Counted from the first letter of the stretch, positions 9,182 through 17,499 are shown. The stretch: 64,000 nucleotides of DNA from Zunongwangia profunda SM-A87 (GCF_000023465.1 NC_014041.1:5064188-5128187); one strand, 5' to 3'. A program made the numbers and translations. Notes: a model not told the origin generated them from the sequence alone.

Positions 9182-10246
9182 TTAATAAAAACCTTCCCGA
9201 TAAAACTCTTCCCGTAACTCATAAGCTAATTGATTGATATAACGGAGATCCGGTTTTTCGGGTAAGTCGGATTTTTTAAAGGCCTCTTCCAGTTGAGCTT
9301 GTAGTTCATTTGCTTGAGCCAAAAGGGTTTCATAAGCAAATTTTCCGCTTTTAATTTCCAAAAGAAAATCGCGGTTGGGACGTTGTACGTTAATTTGTTT
9401 TTCTCTTGCAATTTCCAGCGCCATTTCTAACAATCTGAAGGTATGCATCATATTTTTAGCATCGTAGTGCTTTCCGTGGTTTTGGGTGGTTTGGTAGCGG
9501 TCTTCATTTCGATGCTTTACCCAATCCCAGTATTCTTTATATTCCTTGCAATAACTGGAATAGCCGTCTTTATTAAAGTAAAACAGCCCCTGCTGCTTTT
9601 CTTCTTTGGGAATAGCACTTAAACTAAGCTCGTTGGATTGCTCGTGCTGTATAATGCCTTTATAGCCTAACTGCTCACTGTAAAATAAGCCGTACATATC
9701 TTTCATATGTGGAATATTGATGAGTCCGCAGTATTCCTGTTTCCAGTTTTTTAAGGATAAATAATCCAGTAAGGGAATCGCTCCCTGTTCGTAATTTACA
9801 TAACAGAAAGATAGGACGCTCTTGCGTTCTTTTTCCACCGGATTAACGATCTTTTTCTTTAGGCCTTTGGCTTTTTTTATCTGGGAAATGGCAAATTTCC
9901 CAAAGGTATTTTTACAAAGTTTCGATAGGATACGCTTGGCATCGATACGCTCTAATAGCGGATGTTTATAACGCACGGCAGATGGCGGCGTATTCAGCAG
10001 TTCTAAAATATTGGGATTATTCACCGAAAGTAACTCTAGGTAACGCCCCAATTCGTAATACACGATATCATTAGTAGCATTGCTCACTTGCGGGATATAC
10101 TCTAATCCATAAAAATCTTTTTTGGGCAAGATAAACACGCCTTTTATATCGGTATCAGATGCCGGTGTATCTAACCCATAAGCTCTGCTTCCGCTAATAC
10201 ATTCTAAGATAATAAGCTTTTGCTGCTTTAAATCTTCAATCGTCAT
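9182..10246 (-). CDS. RlaP-type nucleotidyltransferase (354 aa)
   Basis: The N-terminus has the polymerase-beta nucleotidyltransferase signature GSRAYG (residues 19-24) followed by SDTDIKG, with two metal-binding aspartates, as in the RlaP/YcgL-type family (PF10127, COG3541). The remaining 250 residues are helical and charged, including a YYELGRYLELL segment typical of this family. The substrate is unknown. Family members are often found near RNA-ligase repair genes, but none is visible here. Its first codons overlap the last 11 bp of the next gene upstream, a second member of the same family, so the two are translationally coupled. Confidence 0.8.
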   Translation of the reverse strand: MTIEDLKQQKLIILECISGSRAYGLDTPASDTDIKGVFILPKKDFYGLEYIPQVSNATNDIVYYELGRYLELLSVNNPNILELLNTPPSAVRYKHPLLERIDAKRILSKLCKNTFGKFAISQIKKAKGLKKKIVNPVEKERKSVLSFCYVNYEQGAIPLLDYLSLKNWKQEYCGLINIPHMKDMYGLFYSEQLGYKGIIQHEQSNELSLSAIPKEEKQQGLFYFNKDGYSSYCKEYKEYWDWVKHRNEDRYQTTQNHGKHYDAKNMMHTFRLLEMALEIAREKQINVQRPNRDFLLEIKSGKFAYETLLAQANELQAQLEEAFKKSDLPEKPDLRYINQLAYELREEFYREGFY

Positions 10247-11012
10247 ACCGGTGTACCATTGTTAGAAAGAACGCATCCAGCTCGTTAAAACTACCGTTGG
10301 AAGCCGGTAAGGATTTTCGCTGGGCTTCAGCACGTTCTACACAGGAATGCATCAATGCAAAGAGGGGCGCTTCTCCTTCGTGCAAATAGCTTTCACTTTG
10401 GACGGCTTTTAAGGCGATTAGTTCTTCAATCCTGTTAACAAGCTGTTTTTCTAAAGGTAAGCCTGCCAGCATTTTCCTAAATTCTATAGGCGGCATTTGT
10501 TCTTTTTCGACAATCCATTTACAGGCCATCGCCGAACGTAGGGCGTAAAAGAATTTTTTAAGTTTATAGCTTTCGGTACTTTCCAGCTCGTCCAGGAACT
10601 TTTTAGCCATGCTCAGGTAATGATGAATCGTGGCAATTCTGGAATACTGGGTAGTGGCCAATTGCTGAATTTCCTTTACAAAGTCTTTATCGGCTTTATA
10701 GATGATTGGGGACTGGATCCGTTCCAACAAAGGCGGATTGGACTTTTGGAGAAGTCGTAACGACTTGCGTATATCCCAGCCGGTGATATCAATCTCGTTA
10801 TTCTCGAACATAAAATCCAGGCTATCCTTTTTCTCGGTCAGCGATAAATACCAGTCTTTGGGATGGATATAGATAATTCGGATATCAAAATCACTATCGG
10901 ACGAAGGAAATCCCCAGGCACGGGAACCGGTCTCGCAGGCCAACAGAATTTTTATTTGATGTTCTTGCTCGATCCTTTCTAAATACTGACTAATTTTTTG
11001 ATGCATTTCCAT
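10236..11012 (-). CDS. RlaP-type nucleotidyltransferase (258 aa)
   Basis: A second, shorter nucleotidyltransferase of the PF10127 type. TGSRAWGFPSSDSDFDIR (about 28-45) gives the GS motif and the DxD metal ligands, followed by IYIHPKDWYLSL, a typical continuation. It is the first gene of a two-gene operon with the 354-residue paralogue. The two are too diverged to be a recent duplication. It may act on RNA ends or on a small molecule, and the sequence does not say which. ATG at 11012 is preceded by AT-rich DNA but no promoter I can name. Confidence 0.8.
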   Translation of the reverse strand: MEMHQKISQYLERIEQEHQIKILLACETGSRAWGFPSSDSDFDIRIIYIHPKDWYLSLTEKKDSLDFMFENNEIDITGWDIRKSLRLLQKSNPPLLERIQSPIIYKADKDFVKEIQQLATTQYSRIATIHHYLSMAKKFLDELESTESYKLKKFFYALRSAMACKWIVEKEQMPPIEFRKMLAGLPLEKQLVNRIEELIALKAVQSESYLHEGEAPLFALMHSCVERAEAQRKSLPASNGSFNELDAFFLTMVHRYDD

Positions 11013-11377
11013 TATAAGTCCCGGTAGTTTATTTTTACTTGTTAGCCTGATAACTGATAACGAAAATAGGGAAAATCGGGGAATTTAAGGAGAGAGAATG
11101 GGAAGCAGCTGCATAAAAATAAGCTCGTATCATTCAGCGATTTATACTCATTTAGATTTTTACTGGAGCTATAAAATAGTGTTGTTGAAGGTACCTGGAA
11201 TACAGAACAAATATGGTTTAAGCTTATTAGCGCAGGATTTATCCGCTAACCGAGATTACATGCGCTGGTGCCGATAGTTATCGGGATGTCTCGTTTTAAA
11301 AATTCCTTGTTCAAATTAAATGCTTCGTGGGCCTATCCCGAAGATCCTTACTTCTTGCCCGGTAAAATTCATTTGCT
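11013..11377. other. Intergenic region, 365 bp, no gene found
   Basis: No reading frame of interest is present on either strand. It contains the short palindrome CCGATA-GT-TATCGG near 11272-11285, a motif also seen as scattered pieces elsewhere in Bacteroidota intergenic DNA. It separates the nucleotidyltransferase promoter side from the 3' end of the LytTR regulator gene. Confidence 0.5.
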
Positions 11378-12109
11378 TTAAAGGCTTAATTGCTCTTTAA
11401 ATAAGTAGGACTGCCTTCTTGAAATTTCCACTTCGTCTCCGGAATTCATTTCGATTTTTAGTTTTCCGTTAAACCAGGACACCACTTTTTTAACCTGATT
11501 GATATTGATTAGCTGCTGCCTGTTGGCTCTAAAAAAAATATCGTTTGGTAATTTTTCTTCGATTTTACCCAGGGATTTATAGATGAGTGGTTTATTGTTT
11601 TCAAAAAAAACACGGGTATAGTTTCCCACAATTTCAAACATAAAGATATCCTGAATCTTTACCAGCCAGCATTTTTCTCCGTCCTTTATAAAGATTTGCT
11701 TATCCAGGCGTAAAGCATTCTCATTTTTAGGATCTAAGGTTTCATTATGCCTCCCTTTTTCGAGCACTTTTTCTATAGACAGCGCAAAACGATTAGGGTT
11801 AATGGGTTTTAGTAAATAATCAAAGGTATTATACTCAAACGATTTGATCGCATATTCATCAAATGCGGTGGTAAAAATAGTTACGGGTACTTCATCTAAC
11901 ATTTCTAATAACTCAAACCCATCTTTCTCTGGCATATTGATATCCAGAAAAAGCAGATCTGGATTGCTTGCTGTGATCAAACTAAACCCCTCATCTACAT
12001 TTGCGGCTTCGCCAATAAGTTCTATTTCTTTATGGGAATTTAGAAGTTCTTTTAGCTCGTTTCTAGCTAAACGAGAATCTTCAACAATAACTGCTTTTAA
12101 GGTTTTCAT
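11378..12109 (-). CDS. LytTR-family response regulator
   Basis: This 243-residue protein has a receiver domain (1-120) with acidic pocket E10/D11 and phosphoacceptor D56 in LLFLDINMP. A LytTR DNA-binding domain follows (about 140-243), with the conserved EIVGNYTRVF and the FFRANRQQLININQV region. It is encoded with the sensor kinase upstream, with a 4-bp overlap, so the pair forms one two-component system. The output targets cannot be told. In Bacteroidota such systems often control neighbouring transport or surface genes. Confidence 0.93.
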   Translation of the reverse strand: MKTLKAVIVEDSRLARNELKELLNSHKEIELIGEAANVDEGFSLITASNPDLLFLDINMPEKDGFELLEMLDEVPVTIFTTAFDEYAIKSFEYNTFDYLLKPINPNRFALSIEKVLEKGRHNETLDPKNENALRLDKQIFIKDGEKCWLVKIQDIFMFEIVGNYTRVFFENNKPLIYKSLGKIEEKLPNDIFFRANRQQLININQVKKVVSWFNGKLKIEMNSGDEVEISRRQSYLFKEQLSL

Positions 12110-13185
12110 ACTATTGGGATGTTAATTGAGGCTATCACTTTATGTTCTATCTCCTGTAAATTAAAGGTCGCTTTTTCACCATAGAGCAATGCCAGGCGCT
12201 GTTTTATATTTTCTAAACCCAGTTGAGTGCTCTTATGGCCGGTTCTTATTGTTCCCGTATTGGTCACTTTTATCTGTAATTGGCTATCTTTTATTAGCGT
12301 GGAAAGCACTATTAGCCCCCCTTCTTTTAAACTGGAGATTCCATGCTTAATGGCATTTTCGATAAGCATCTGTATAATCATAGGAGGGATTAATTTCGTT
12401 AAGGATGCTTTGTCTATATCTTCTTTAAAGATAAGACGATCCTCCAGCTGAATTTTGGAGATGGCAATAAAATTTCTAACCATATCTAATTCGTCTTCTA
12501 ATGCTATAGCATCTACATTGCTTTTGGTTAAAGAATAGCGTAAGGTTTCTGATAGGCTGGTAAGCATATTTCTGGCTCTTGGAACATCTTCTAACATTAA
12601 ACCACGAATATTATTTAGGCTGTTAAACATAAAATGCGGATTAATTTGTCCCTTAAGGGTATTTAATTGAGATTCTTTAAGATTAGATTCCAGTTTCAAT
12701 CTAATCTCCCTGCTATTGTTAAGTTCCATTAGTCCTTTTATCGCCACATAGAATACCGTCCAAATCGTGAAATAGATAAAATAGTTCAGGATAAAAATCA
12801 TATTGTTTTTTAAACCCTGAGAGGTATGTTCTAACACATCTGTCCTGTTATAAACATAGGTATATATAAGTTCTATATATACTTCGTAAACCAGGTAGAA
12901 AAGAACCGTCGTTGTTAACAGGAAGCCCAGGCTAATAAATAAGTGCTTTAACCGAATCGCATCAAATTGAATACATTTGTTTAAAAGCCTTTTTAACTGA
13001 TGGGTGAAAAAAATGGATAACAGAATCACTACAGAAAAATCCAGAACAACCTGCCAGGCTTTTAATTGTAACTCGTTACTACCGGCCCAATAACTAAAAG
13101 CCATAACTCCCGACAGGAAGGACCAGAAAACAACCTGAATGATCCAGTAGGCTATTGTTTTTGAGTTCACGTGAATTAATTTCAA
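12106..13185 (-). CDS. LytS-type sensor histidine kinase
   Basis: The 359-residue protein has four predicted membrane segments (about 12-32, 46-62, 82-103, 128-150) and no large sensory domain. A His_kinase (PF06580) region follows, with phosphoacceptor H184 in NPHFMFNSLN. The ATP-binding N-box is QMLIENAIKHG (N277). It overlaps both neighbours by 4 bp, so the membrane protein gene, kinase gene and regulator gene form one tightly coupled operon. The signal sensed is unknown. Confidence 0.92.
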   Translation of the reverse strand: MKLIHVNSKTIAYWIIQVVFWSFLSGVMAFSYWAGSNELQLKAWQVVLDFSVVILLSIFFTHQLKRLLNKCIQFDAIRLKHLFISLGFLLTTTVLFYLVYEVYIELIYTYVYNRTDVLEHTSQGLKNNMIFILNYFIYFTIWTVFYVAIKGLMELNNSREIRLKLESNLKESQLNTLKGQINPHFMFNSLNNIRGLMLEDVPRARNMLTSLSETLRYSLTKSNVDAIALEDELDMVRNFIAISKIQLEDRLIFKEDIDKASLTKLIPPMIIQMLIENAIKHGISSLKEGGLIVLSTLIKDSQLQIKVTNTGTIRTGHKSTQLGLENIKQRLALLYGEKATFNLQEIEHKVIASINIPIV

Positions 13186-13676
13186 ATAAGTGATGTTTCG
13201 GTGGTTGCTAAGTGATTTACCTGGGATTCTATTTCCTTTACTTCATTTTTGATTTTTTGAAACAGAAAATTACCCAATACGATAAAGAGATACGTAAATA
13301 CCATAAAACCAAGTAATAAAAACAGATCTATATCTTTACCATATAGATAAGAAGGTGTTACAGTAAGTATCCAAATAAAGACAATGCCTGCTTCATATTT
13401 TTGCCGCTTTGCAAGGTATAATTTATACCTTTTTAGCTGAAGTTGAATGTTTTTATCATCAATAGTATAGTTTTTTAACCATAAATTATTGACGGTGTAG
13501 GCTATAAGCACTACAATACCTAAGGCCAGCGGAATGATATAGGTTACCTGTGCCCGCATTTGATATATTAATATTCCCGATAATACCATTAACATGATCG
13601 CGGAAATCTTTACGGATTCTGATGCCTTTAATAAATAGTTGAACTTTTCTACCGGTGTTTTTAGTGATTTTTTCAT
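13182..13676 (-). CDS. Small four-segment membrane protein in the LytS/LytTR operon
   Basis: This 164-residue protein has four hydrophobic stretches (about 25-41, 47-65, 98-114, 119-140) separated by basic loops, and a charged C-terminal tail. I recognise no family. Its stop overlaps the kinase start by 4 bp and it is the first gene of the operon, which suggests that it works with the kinase as a sensor accessory or is the thing being regulated. Confidence 0.75.
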   Translation of the reverse strand: MKKSLKTPVEKFNYLLKASESVKISAIMLMVLSGILIYQMRAQVTYIIPLALGIVVLIAYTVNNLWLKNYTIDDKNIQLQLKRYKLYLAKRQKYEAGIVFIWILTVTPSYLYGKDIDLFLLLGFMVFTYLFIVLGNFLFQKIKNEVKEIESQVNHLATTETSLI

Positions 13677-13974
13677 GTTGATTTTCTTTTAGTTGAATAG
13701 TGCTTGAATAATGAAATTCACGAATGCAATGATTAATACGAACATAACTGTTTGGTTTTTGATTGTGTTTAAAGGTAATCTGGCAATACTGAATAATAAG
13801 CCGAAATATGATAAGTGGTCAATTCTTTATGCTCTACGGAAATAACGGCACAACGTAAATTATCCCCGGGTAATGCGCCATTTATTAGAAAATCACTTTT
13901 TGTTTTGAAGTTTCCCGATTATCGAATAAAAGGGGCTTACATGAACATATCATGATAAGGCCTTTTTAATCAAC

Positions 13975-14100
13975 CTATTGAAGGTGTTTCGCGAAAAATC
14001 CTAACATGGTTTTGTATAGGGCTATTTTATTTTCTTCGTGATGAAAACCGTGACCTTCGTTGTATTTAACCGTATAAGGCAGCTCAATACCATTGTGGCT
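13975..14100 (-). pseudogene. C-terminal remnant of an S9-family peptidase
   Basis: The minus strand ending at the stop 13977-13975 encodes GIELPYTVKYNEGHGFHHEE and then a short helix ending FFAKHLQ. This closely resembles the last 40 residues of prolyl-oligopeptidase (S9) enzymes, including the GHGF segment around the catalytic histidine. No start or upstream catalytic domain is present in the adjoining sequence. I read it as the end of a gene truncated by rearrangement, possibly when the neighbouring mobile genes arrived. Confidence 0.6.
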
Positions 14101-14243
14101 AAAGTATATAAAATAGCGGTTTAATCGCTTAAACGAAACAAAATGAATAAATTAAAGGTCTATTATAATCCGAAAAAGTAGTGCGTAAAATCCCCTACTT
14201 TTCATATACAAGACCATTGGCTTTAATTTTTTATTAAGTGTTC

Positions 14244-14357
14244 GTAAACTAACAAGTTTACTTTTTTTAATTTTTGTAAACAGACATGTTAACTTATTTA
14301 TATATTTGTAAATAAATACATTTACAAAATATTTTTTTTGTAAAGTTAAAAGATTAC
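14244..14357 (+). promoter_or_regulatory. Four tandem operator-like inverted repeats, 32-bp period
   Basis: Four 18-bp sites of the form GTAAay-N6-rtTTAC start at 14244, 14276, 14308 and 14340. Site 1 is GTAAAC-taacaa-GTTTAC, site 2 is GTAAAC-agacat-GTTAAC, site 3 is GTAAAT-aaatac-ATTTAC, and site 4 is the weaker GTAAAG-ttaaaa-GATTAC. The spacing is exactly 32 bp (about three helical turns) each time, with AT-only linkers. The last site ends 4 bp before the ATG of the HTH gene, which makes autoregulation the natural inference. Confidence 0.8.
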
Positions 14358-14361
14358 AAAT

Positions 14362-14823
14362 ATGAGAAACAAACACTCACTTTTAATAGAACAGTTAGAC
14401 CAAAAACTGCAACCATTTGATCAAACTAAAAAAGCCCTGGTACCAGAACGTGGATGGATTAATACAATTCGGACCACGTTAAATATGACTATGGCCCAAC
14501 TTGGGACCAAATTAAATATTACACGACAAGGCGTCAAAAATCTTGAAAAAAGTGAGGCTAATGGCACTATAACGTTAAATTCTCTTAGGGATGTATCTAA
14601 TGCAATGGACCTAAAATTGGTTTATGCAATGGTTCCAAAGGATGGTACCATAAATGATTTAGTAAATGTAAAAGCAGAGAAATTGGCCCGAAGAATTGTG
14701 ATGAGGACCAATCAAAATATGAAATTAGAGGACCAAGGAATTGAAGAAAAAAAATTAGCCAAAACCATACAAGAACTTGCTAATGAGATTAAGCGCGAGA
14801 TGAGAAAATCACTATGGGACTAG
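14362..14823 (+). CDS. Mobile mystery protein A (XRE-type HTH regulator)
   Basis: This 153-residue protein matches what I know of 'mobile mystery protein A' (TIGR02612). The N-terminus has LLIEQLDQKL and VPERGWINTIRTTLNMTMAQLG, and an XRE-type helix-turn-helix lies at about 40-80 (MAQLGTKLNITRQGVKNLE). The family is found on mobile elements beside mobile mystery protein B, a Fic-domain protein, and the pair behaves like an antitoxin/toxin arrangement. Here the B gene overlaps by 10 bp but is cut short. Four periodic operator-like sites lie directly upstream, consistent with cooperative self-repression. Confidence 0.85.
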   Translation: MRNKHSLLIEQLDQKLQPFDQTKKALVPERGWINTIRTTLNMTMAQLGTKLNITRQGVKNLEKSEANGTITLNSLRDVSNAMDLKLVYAMVPKDGTINDLVNVKAEKLARRIVMRTNQNMKLEDQGIEEKKLAKTIQELANEIKREMRKSLWD

Positions 14824-14999
14824 AATTTGATTACAAAGATGGACAAACACCTTTAGATGATGATGAAAAGGAATCATCACCACAGAAAGCATCACGCAGA
14901 ACCAATTTCTCTCAAAAAATTAAAATTAAAAATTCAGTTAAAAATTTAAAAGCAACGCTGGAGAAACTTCAAATTGTAAAATTTCACTTTAAATTTTAA
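14814..14999 (+). pseudogene. Truncated mobile mystery protein B (Fic) start
   Basis: The first 20 residues (MGLEFDYKDGQTPLDDDEKE) match the characteristic N-terminus of mobile mystery protein B (TIGR02613). After residue 20 the similarity ends and 41 unrelated basic residues lead to a stop. A full-length partner would be about 200 residues and carry a Fic motif (HPFxxGNGR type), which is absent here. The break therefore lies near 14873. The overlap with the upstream gene is retained. I infer loss of the toxin-like partner by deletion or recombination. Confidence 0.7.
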
Positions 15000-15168
15000 T
15001 TCTCAAAAACTCCTCTCCCACTTCGAAAAAGCAAACAAGAGCACTAAAACAACTGTCGATATCTGGAAAAAAAGGGAATAAAAGACTATTTTTATGGAGA
15101 TATAAAGAGTTGGCAATAATTTATAGTTAATGTTCCTTAACGAAAACAAATTTCTTTAATTTGTAACA

Positions 15169-16236
15169 ATGTTAGATAGAATTAAAATAGAAGGTTATAA
15201 ATCAATCAGAAAATTAGAATTGGAATTGGAGCCAATTAATATATTGATTGGTTCTAATGGTGTTGGTAAATCTAATTTCATATCCTTTTTTAAACTTGTA
15301 AATAACATCTACGAACAAAGATTAAAACAATATTCATTAAAAAACGGTGCAGATAATCTATTATACTTTGGAAGAAAAAATACGAAGAACATAAAAGGGT
15401 ATTTAAATTTTGGTAATAATGCGTATTCATTTATTCTAGAACCAAATAACGACGGAGGACTTTTTATCGTAGAAGAAAATAGCATTTATCATCCAGCACA
15501 AAATAATTGGTCATTTTGGAATAAAGATGTCCAAGAAAGTGGAATTAAAGATTCAAGTTCGATAAGAGATAGATACCTAAGGGAACATCTTGAAACTTAT
15601 AAAATATATCATTTTCACGACACCAGTCCGAGCGCTCCACTAAGATCTCCAGCTAATATTAATGATAATAGAATTCTCAAAGAAGACGGCGGTAATTTAC
15701 CGGCATATCTATATTTGTTACAAGAGAAGTTTCCTAAAAATTTCAAAAGAATAGAGAAAACAATTCAATCGGTAGCTCCTTTTTTTGGTAGTTTTAATTT
15801 GCAACCAGACAGATTAGATGAAACCAGAATTAAATTAGTTTGGAATGAAGAGAATCATGAGGATGATTATTTCGATGCTTCTCATTTGTCAGATGGTAGT
15901 TTACGTTTTATTGCATTAACAACTCTTTTATTACAACCGAATTTACCTAAAGTCATTATAATAGACGAACCTGAATTAGGCCTTCATCCCGTCGCTGTAA
16001 ATAAATTGGCAGGTTTAATAAAATCAGCTTCTCAAAAAGATTGTCAAATAATAGTTTCAACACAATCAGTTAACCTGTTAAATAACTTTAAAGCAGAGGA
16101 TATTATTACAGTTGACAAAGTTGAAAATCAATCAAGTTTTGCAAGGTTAGATCAAGATGGTCTAAAAGAATGGTTAGACGACTATTCAATAGGTGAATTG
16201 TGGGTTAAAAGTGTAATTCACGGACAACCTAAATGA
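15169..16236 (+). CDS. AAA family ATPase (RecF/OLD-like, AAA_21)
   Basis: This 355-residue ATPase is of the RecF/SMC-like type. The N-terminus is IKIEGYKSIRKLELEL, with Walker A IGSNGVGKS (27-35), the ABC signature LSDGS (240-244) and Walker B VIIIDEPE with the D-loop ELGLHP (262-274). The usual switch histidine in this class is replaced in VSTQSVNLL (297-305). It is followed, with a 4-bp overlap, by a DUF4276 protein. Such ATPase plus TOPRIM-like pairs are found among phage-defence modules (OLD/Gabija/AbiL/PARIS-like). Assignment to one of these systems is inference. Confidence 0.87.
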   Translation: MLDRIKIEGYKSIRKLELELEPINILIGSNGVGKSNFISFFKLVNNIYEQRLKQYSLKNGADNLLYFGRKNTKNIKGYLNFGNNAYSFILEPNNDGGLFIVEENSIYHPAQNNWSFWNKDVQESGIKDSSSIRDRYLREHLETYKIYHFHDTSPSAPLRSPANINDNRILKEDGGNLPAYLYLLQEKFPKNFKRIEKTIQSVAPFFGSFNLQPDRLDETRIKLVWNEENHEDDYFDASHLSDGSLRFIALTTLLLQPNLPKVIIIDEPELGLHPVAVNKLAGLIKSASQKDCQIIVSTQSVNLLNNFKAEDIITVDKVENQSSFARLDQDGLKEWLDDYSIGELWVKSVIHGQPK

Positions 16237-16898
16237 AAAGACTTATAATCATAGTTGAAGGAGATACTGAGGAAGAATTCGTGAATTCCATTCTCCGACC
16301 GTATTTCTATTCCAAAGGTTTTTACCAAATTGATTGTTTTAAAATTAAACATTCCAAAGGAGGAATGTCAAAATATCGACATCTCAAAAAGGATATTCTA
16401 AATATAATTTATGAAAATAACGTTGTCGTTAGTACGCTCATAGATTTCTATGCTTTGCCCACAGACTTTCCTAAATTTGAGGATTCAAAGCAAATCCAGA
16501 ATAAATCCGATAGAATAACCTTCCTTGAAAATGCAATAAAAAAAGAAGTAGAAGAATCTCAAAATGCCAACTTCCCAAATCTGATACCCTATATTCAACA
16601 ACATGAATTTGAGGCATTAATTTTTAGCTCTATTAAAGGAATTGAAGAACTCTTTGAAAAGTCGGAGGCAAATTTCAAAGAGATTGAGAAAATAATACAA
16701 GCTTATCCCAATCCCGAAGACATCAATGATAATCCAAATACAGCTCCTTCCAAAAGATTAATTCAAAATATTAAAGGTTATAATAAAGTTATAGATGGGG
16801 TCTCAATAATTGAAGAAATTGGACTGCCTGAAATTCTAAATAAATGCTCGCGATTTAGAAACTGGATTGAAATTTTAGAAGATGCTTTAGGGGAATAA
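16233..16898 (+). CDS. DUF4276 protein (TOPRIM-like), partner of the AAA ATPase
   Basis: This 221-residue protein has the DUF4276 pattern (PF14103). An N-terminal strand IIIVEGDTEEEFV (5-17) carries the acidic residue expected of a TOPRIM-like fold (E9), a second acidic strand is STLIDFYALP (67-76, D71), and YIQQHEFEALIFSS follows. TOPRIM-like partners of RecF-type ATPases usually act as metal-dependent nucleases. The ATG overlaps the ATPase stop (ATGA), so the two proteins are made together. A defence function is inferred from the pair and the surrounding island. Confidence 0.8.
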   Translation: MKRLIIIVEGDTEEEFVNSILRPYFYSKGFYQIDCFKIKHSKGGMSKYRHLKKDILNIIYENNVVVSTLIDFYALPTDFPKFEDSKQIQNKSDRITFLENAIKKEVEESQNANFPNLIPYIQQHEFEALIFSSIKGIEELFEKSEANFKEIEKIIQAYPNPEDINDNPNTAPSKRLIQNIKGYNKVIDGVSIIEEIGLPEILNKCSRFRNWIEILEDALGE

Positions 16899-16902
16899 AC
16901 TA

Positions 16903-17037
16903 TTGCCAACAAAGACGGTTCACCGCAAATAACGGGTAGCTTGTTGAAAATTGTTATTTTAGAGACCAATTATTATTACTAATCCGACAAATCCGCGTCC
17001 CTACTCCCGCAACTTGCGAACCGCAAACCGTTGTAAA
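16903..17037. repeat. attC-like cassette repeat, copy A
   Basis: The region starts TTGCCAACAA and ends with CCCGCAACTTGCGAACCGC followed by AAACCGTTGTAAAC. The terminal CAACGG/CCGTTG-type complementarity and the conserved CCGCAACTTG part resemble the degenerate repeats that separate small gene cassettes in some Bacteroidota. Copy B (17500-17575) carries what looks like the other half of such a unit. I recall the motif but cannot align it here. Confidence 0.45.
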
Positions 17038-17125
17038 CTAGAACTTATGAAGTCTAATAAAATTATTTATTAACCCAAAAAACCTGATTTGATTATAATT
17101 TATATTTTTTAGAAATCTTGTAACT

Positions 17126-17165
17126 TATTTAACAATTTAAAATAATTATTTTAAATTGTTAAATA
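17126..17165. repeat. Perfect 40-bp AT-rich palindrome
   Basis: The 40 bases are identical to their reverse complement with no central spacer: the centre is AAAATAATTATTTT and the outer arms are TATTTAACAATT and AATTGTTAAATA. It ends 19 bp before the ATG of a 55-residue membrane protein gene. It could be an operator, a cruciform-forming site or a terminator-like hairpin lacking a U tract. Confidence 0.9.
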
Positions 17166-17184
17166 CAACTGAAAAATTTTAAAA

Positions 17185-17352
17185 ATGGGAAACTCTTCAT
17201 TTGGAGCTGGAGCAAAATGGGCCGCAGAACAAGCTGCAAAACGTCCGAATAAATTAGGTTTAATTTATGGTATAGCTGGCGGAATAGTTGTTGGTGTCGC
17301 TAGTTTATTTACAGCCCAAAAAATTAAAAAGAAAAAAATAAAGAATACTTGA
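17185..17352 (+). CDS. Small single-pass membrane protein (55 aa)
   Basis: The reading frame begins MGNSSFGAGAKWAAEQAAKR, continues into one hydrophobic segment (GLIYGIAGGIVVGVASLF, about residues 25-42) and ends with a very basic tail (KIKKKKIK). It is short, but a Rho-independent-type hairpin with a T-rich tail lies 20 bp after its stop and a perfect palindrome lies just upstream. It sits alone between attC-like repeats, like a gene cassette. The AAKWAAEQ start looks amphipathic. I recognise no family. Confidence 0.65.
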   Translation: MGNSSFGAGAKWAAEQAAKRPNKLGLIYGIAGGIVVGVASLFTAQKIKKKKIKNT

Positions 17353-17371
17353 AATTAGATTATCTCGAACA

Positions 17372-17412
17372 AGGCCATTTATATTAAACAGTACAAATGG
17401 CCTATTTTATTT
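17372..17412 (+). terminator. Rho-independent terminator after the 55-residue gene
   Basis: AGGCCATTT (17372-17380) pairs with AAATGGCCT (17395-17403) across a 14-nt loop and is followed by ATTTTATTT. It fits termination of the small membrane protein gene. Confidence 0.75.
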
Positions 17413-17499
17413 AAAAATTTAAATTGATAAATATCTTATAGTAGTTCAATGAATTGCAAATACAACTACTCCATAATTTTTGACTTATTAAAAAATTGT

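Noticed and set aside
15000..15168. Possible remnant of a coding region before the AAA ATPase gene
   Set aside because: Short frames such as LSHFEKANKSTKTTVDIWKK exist but match no family I know, so no call was made.
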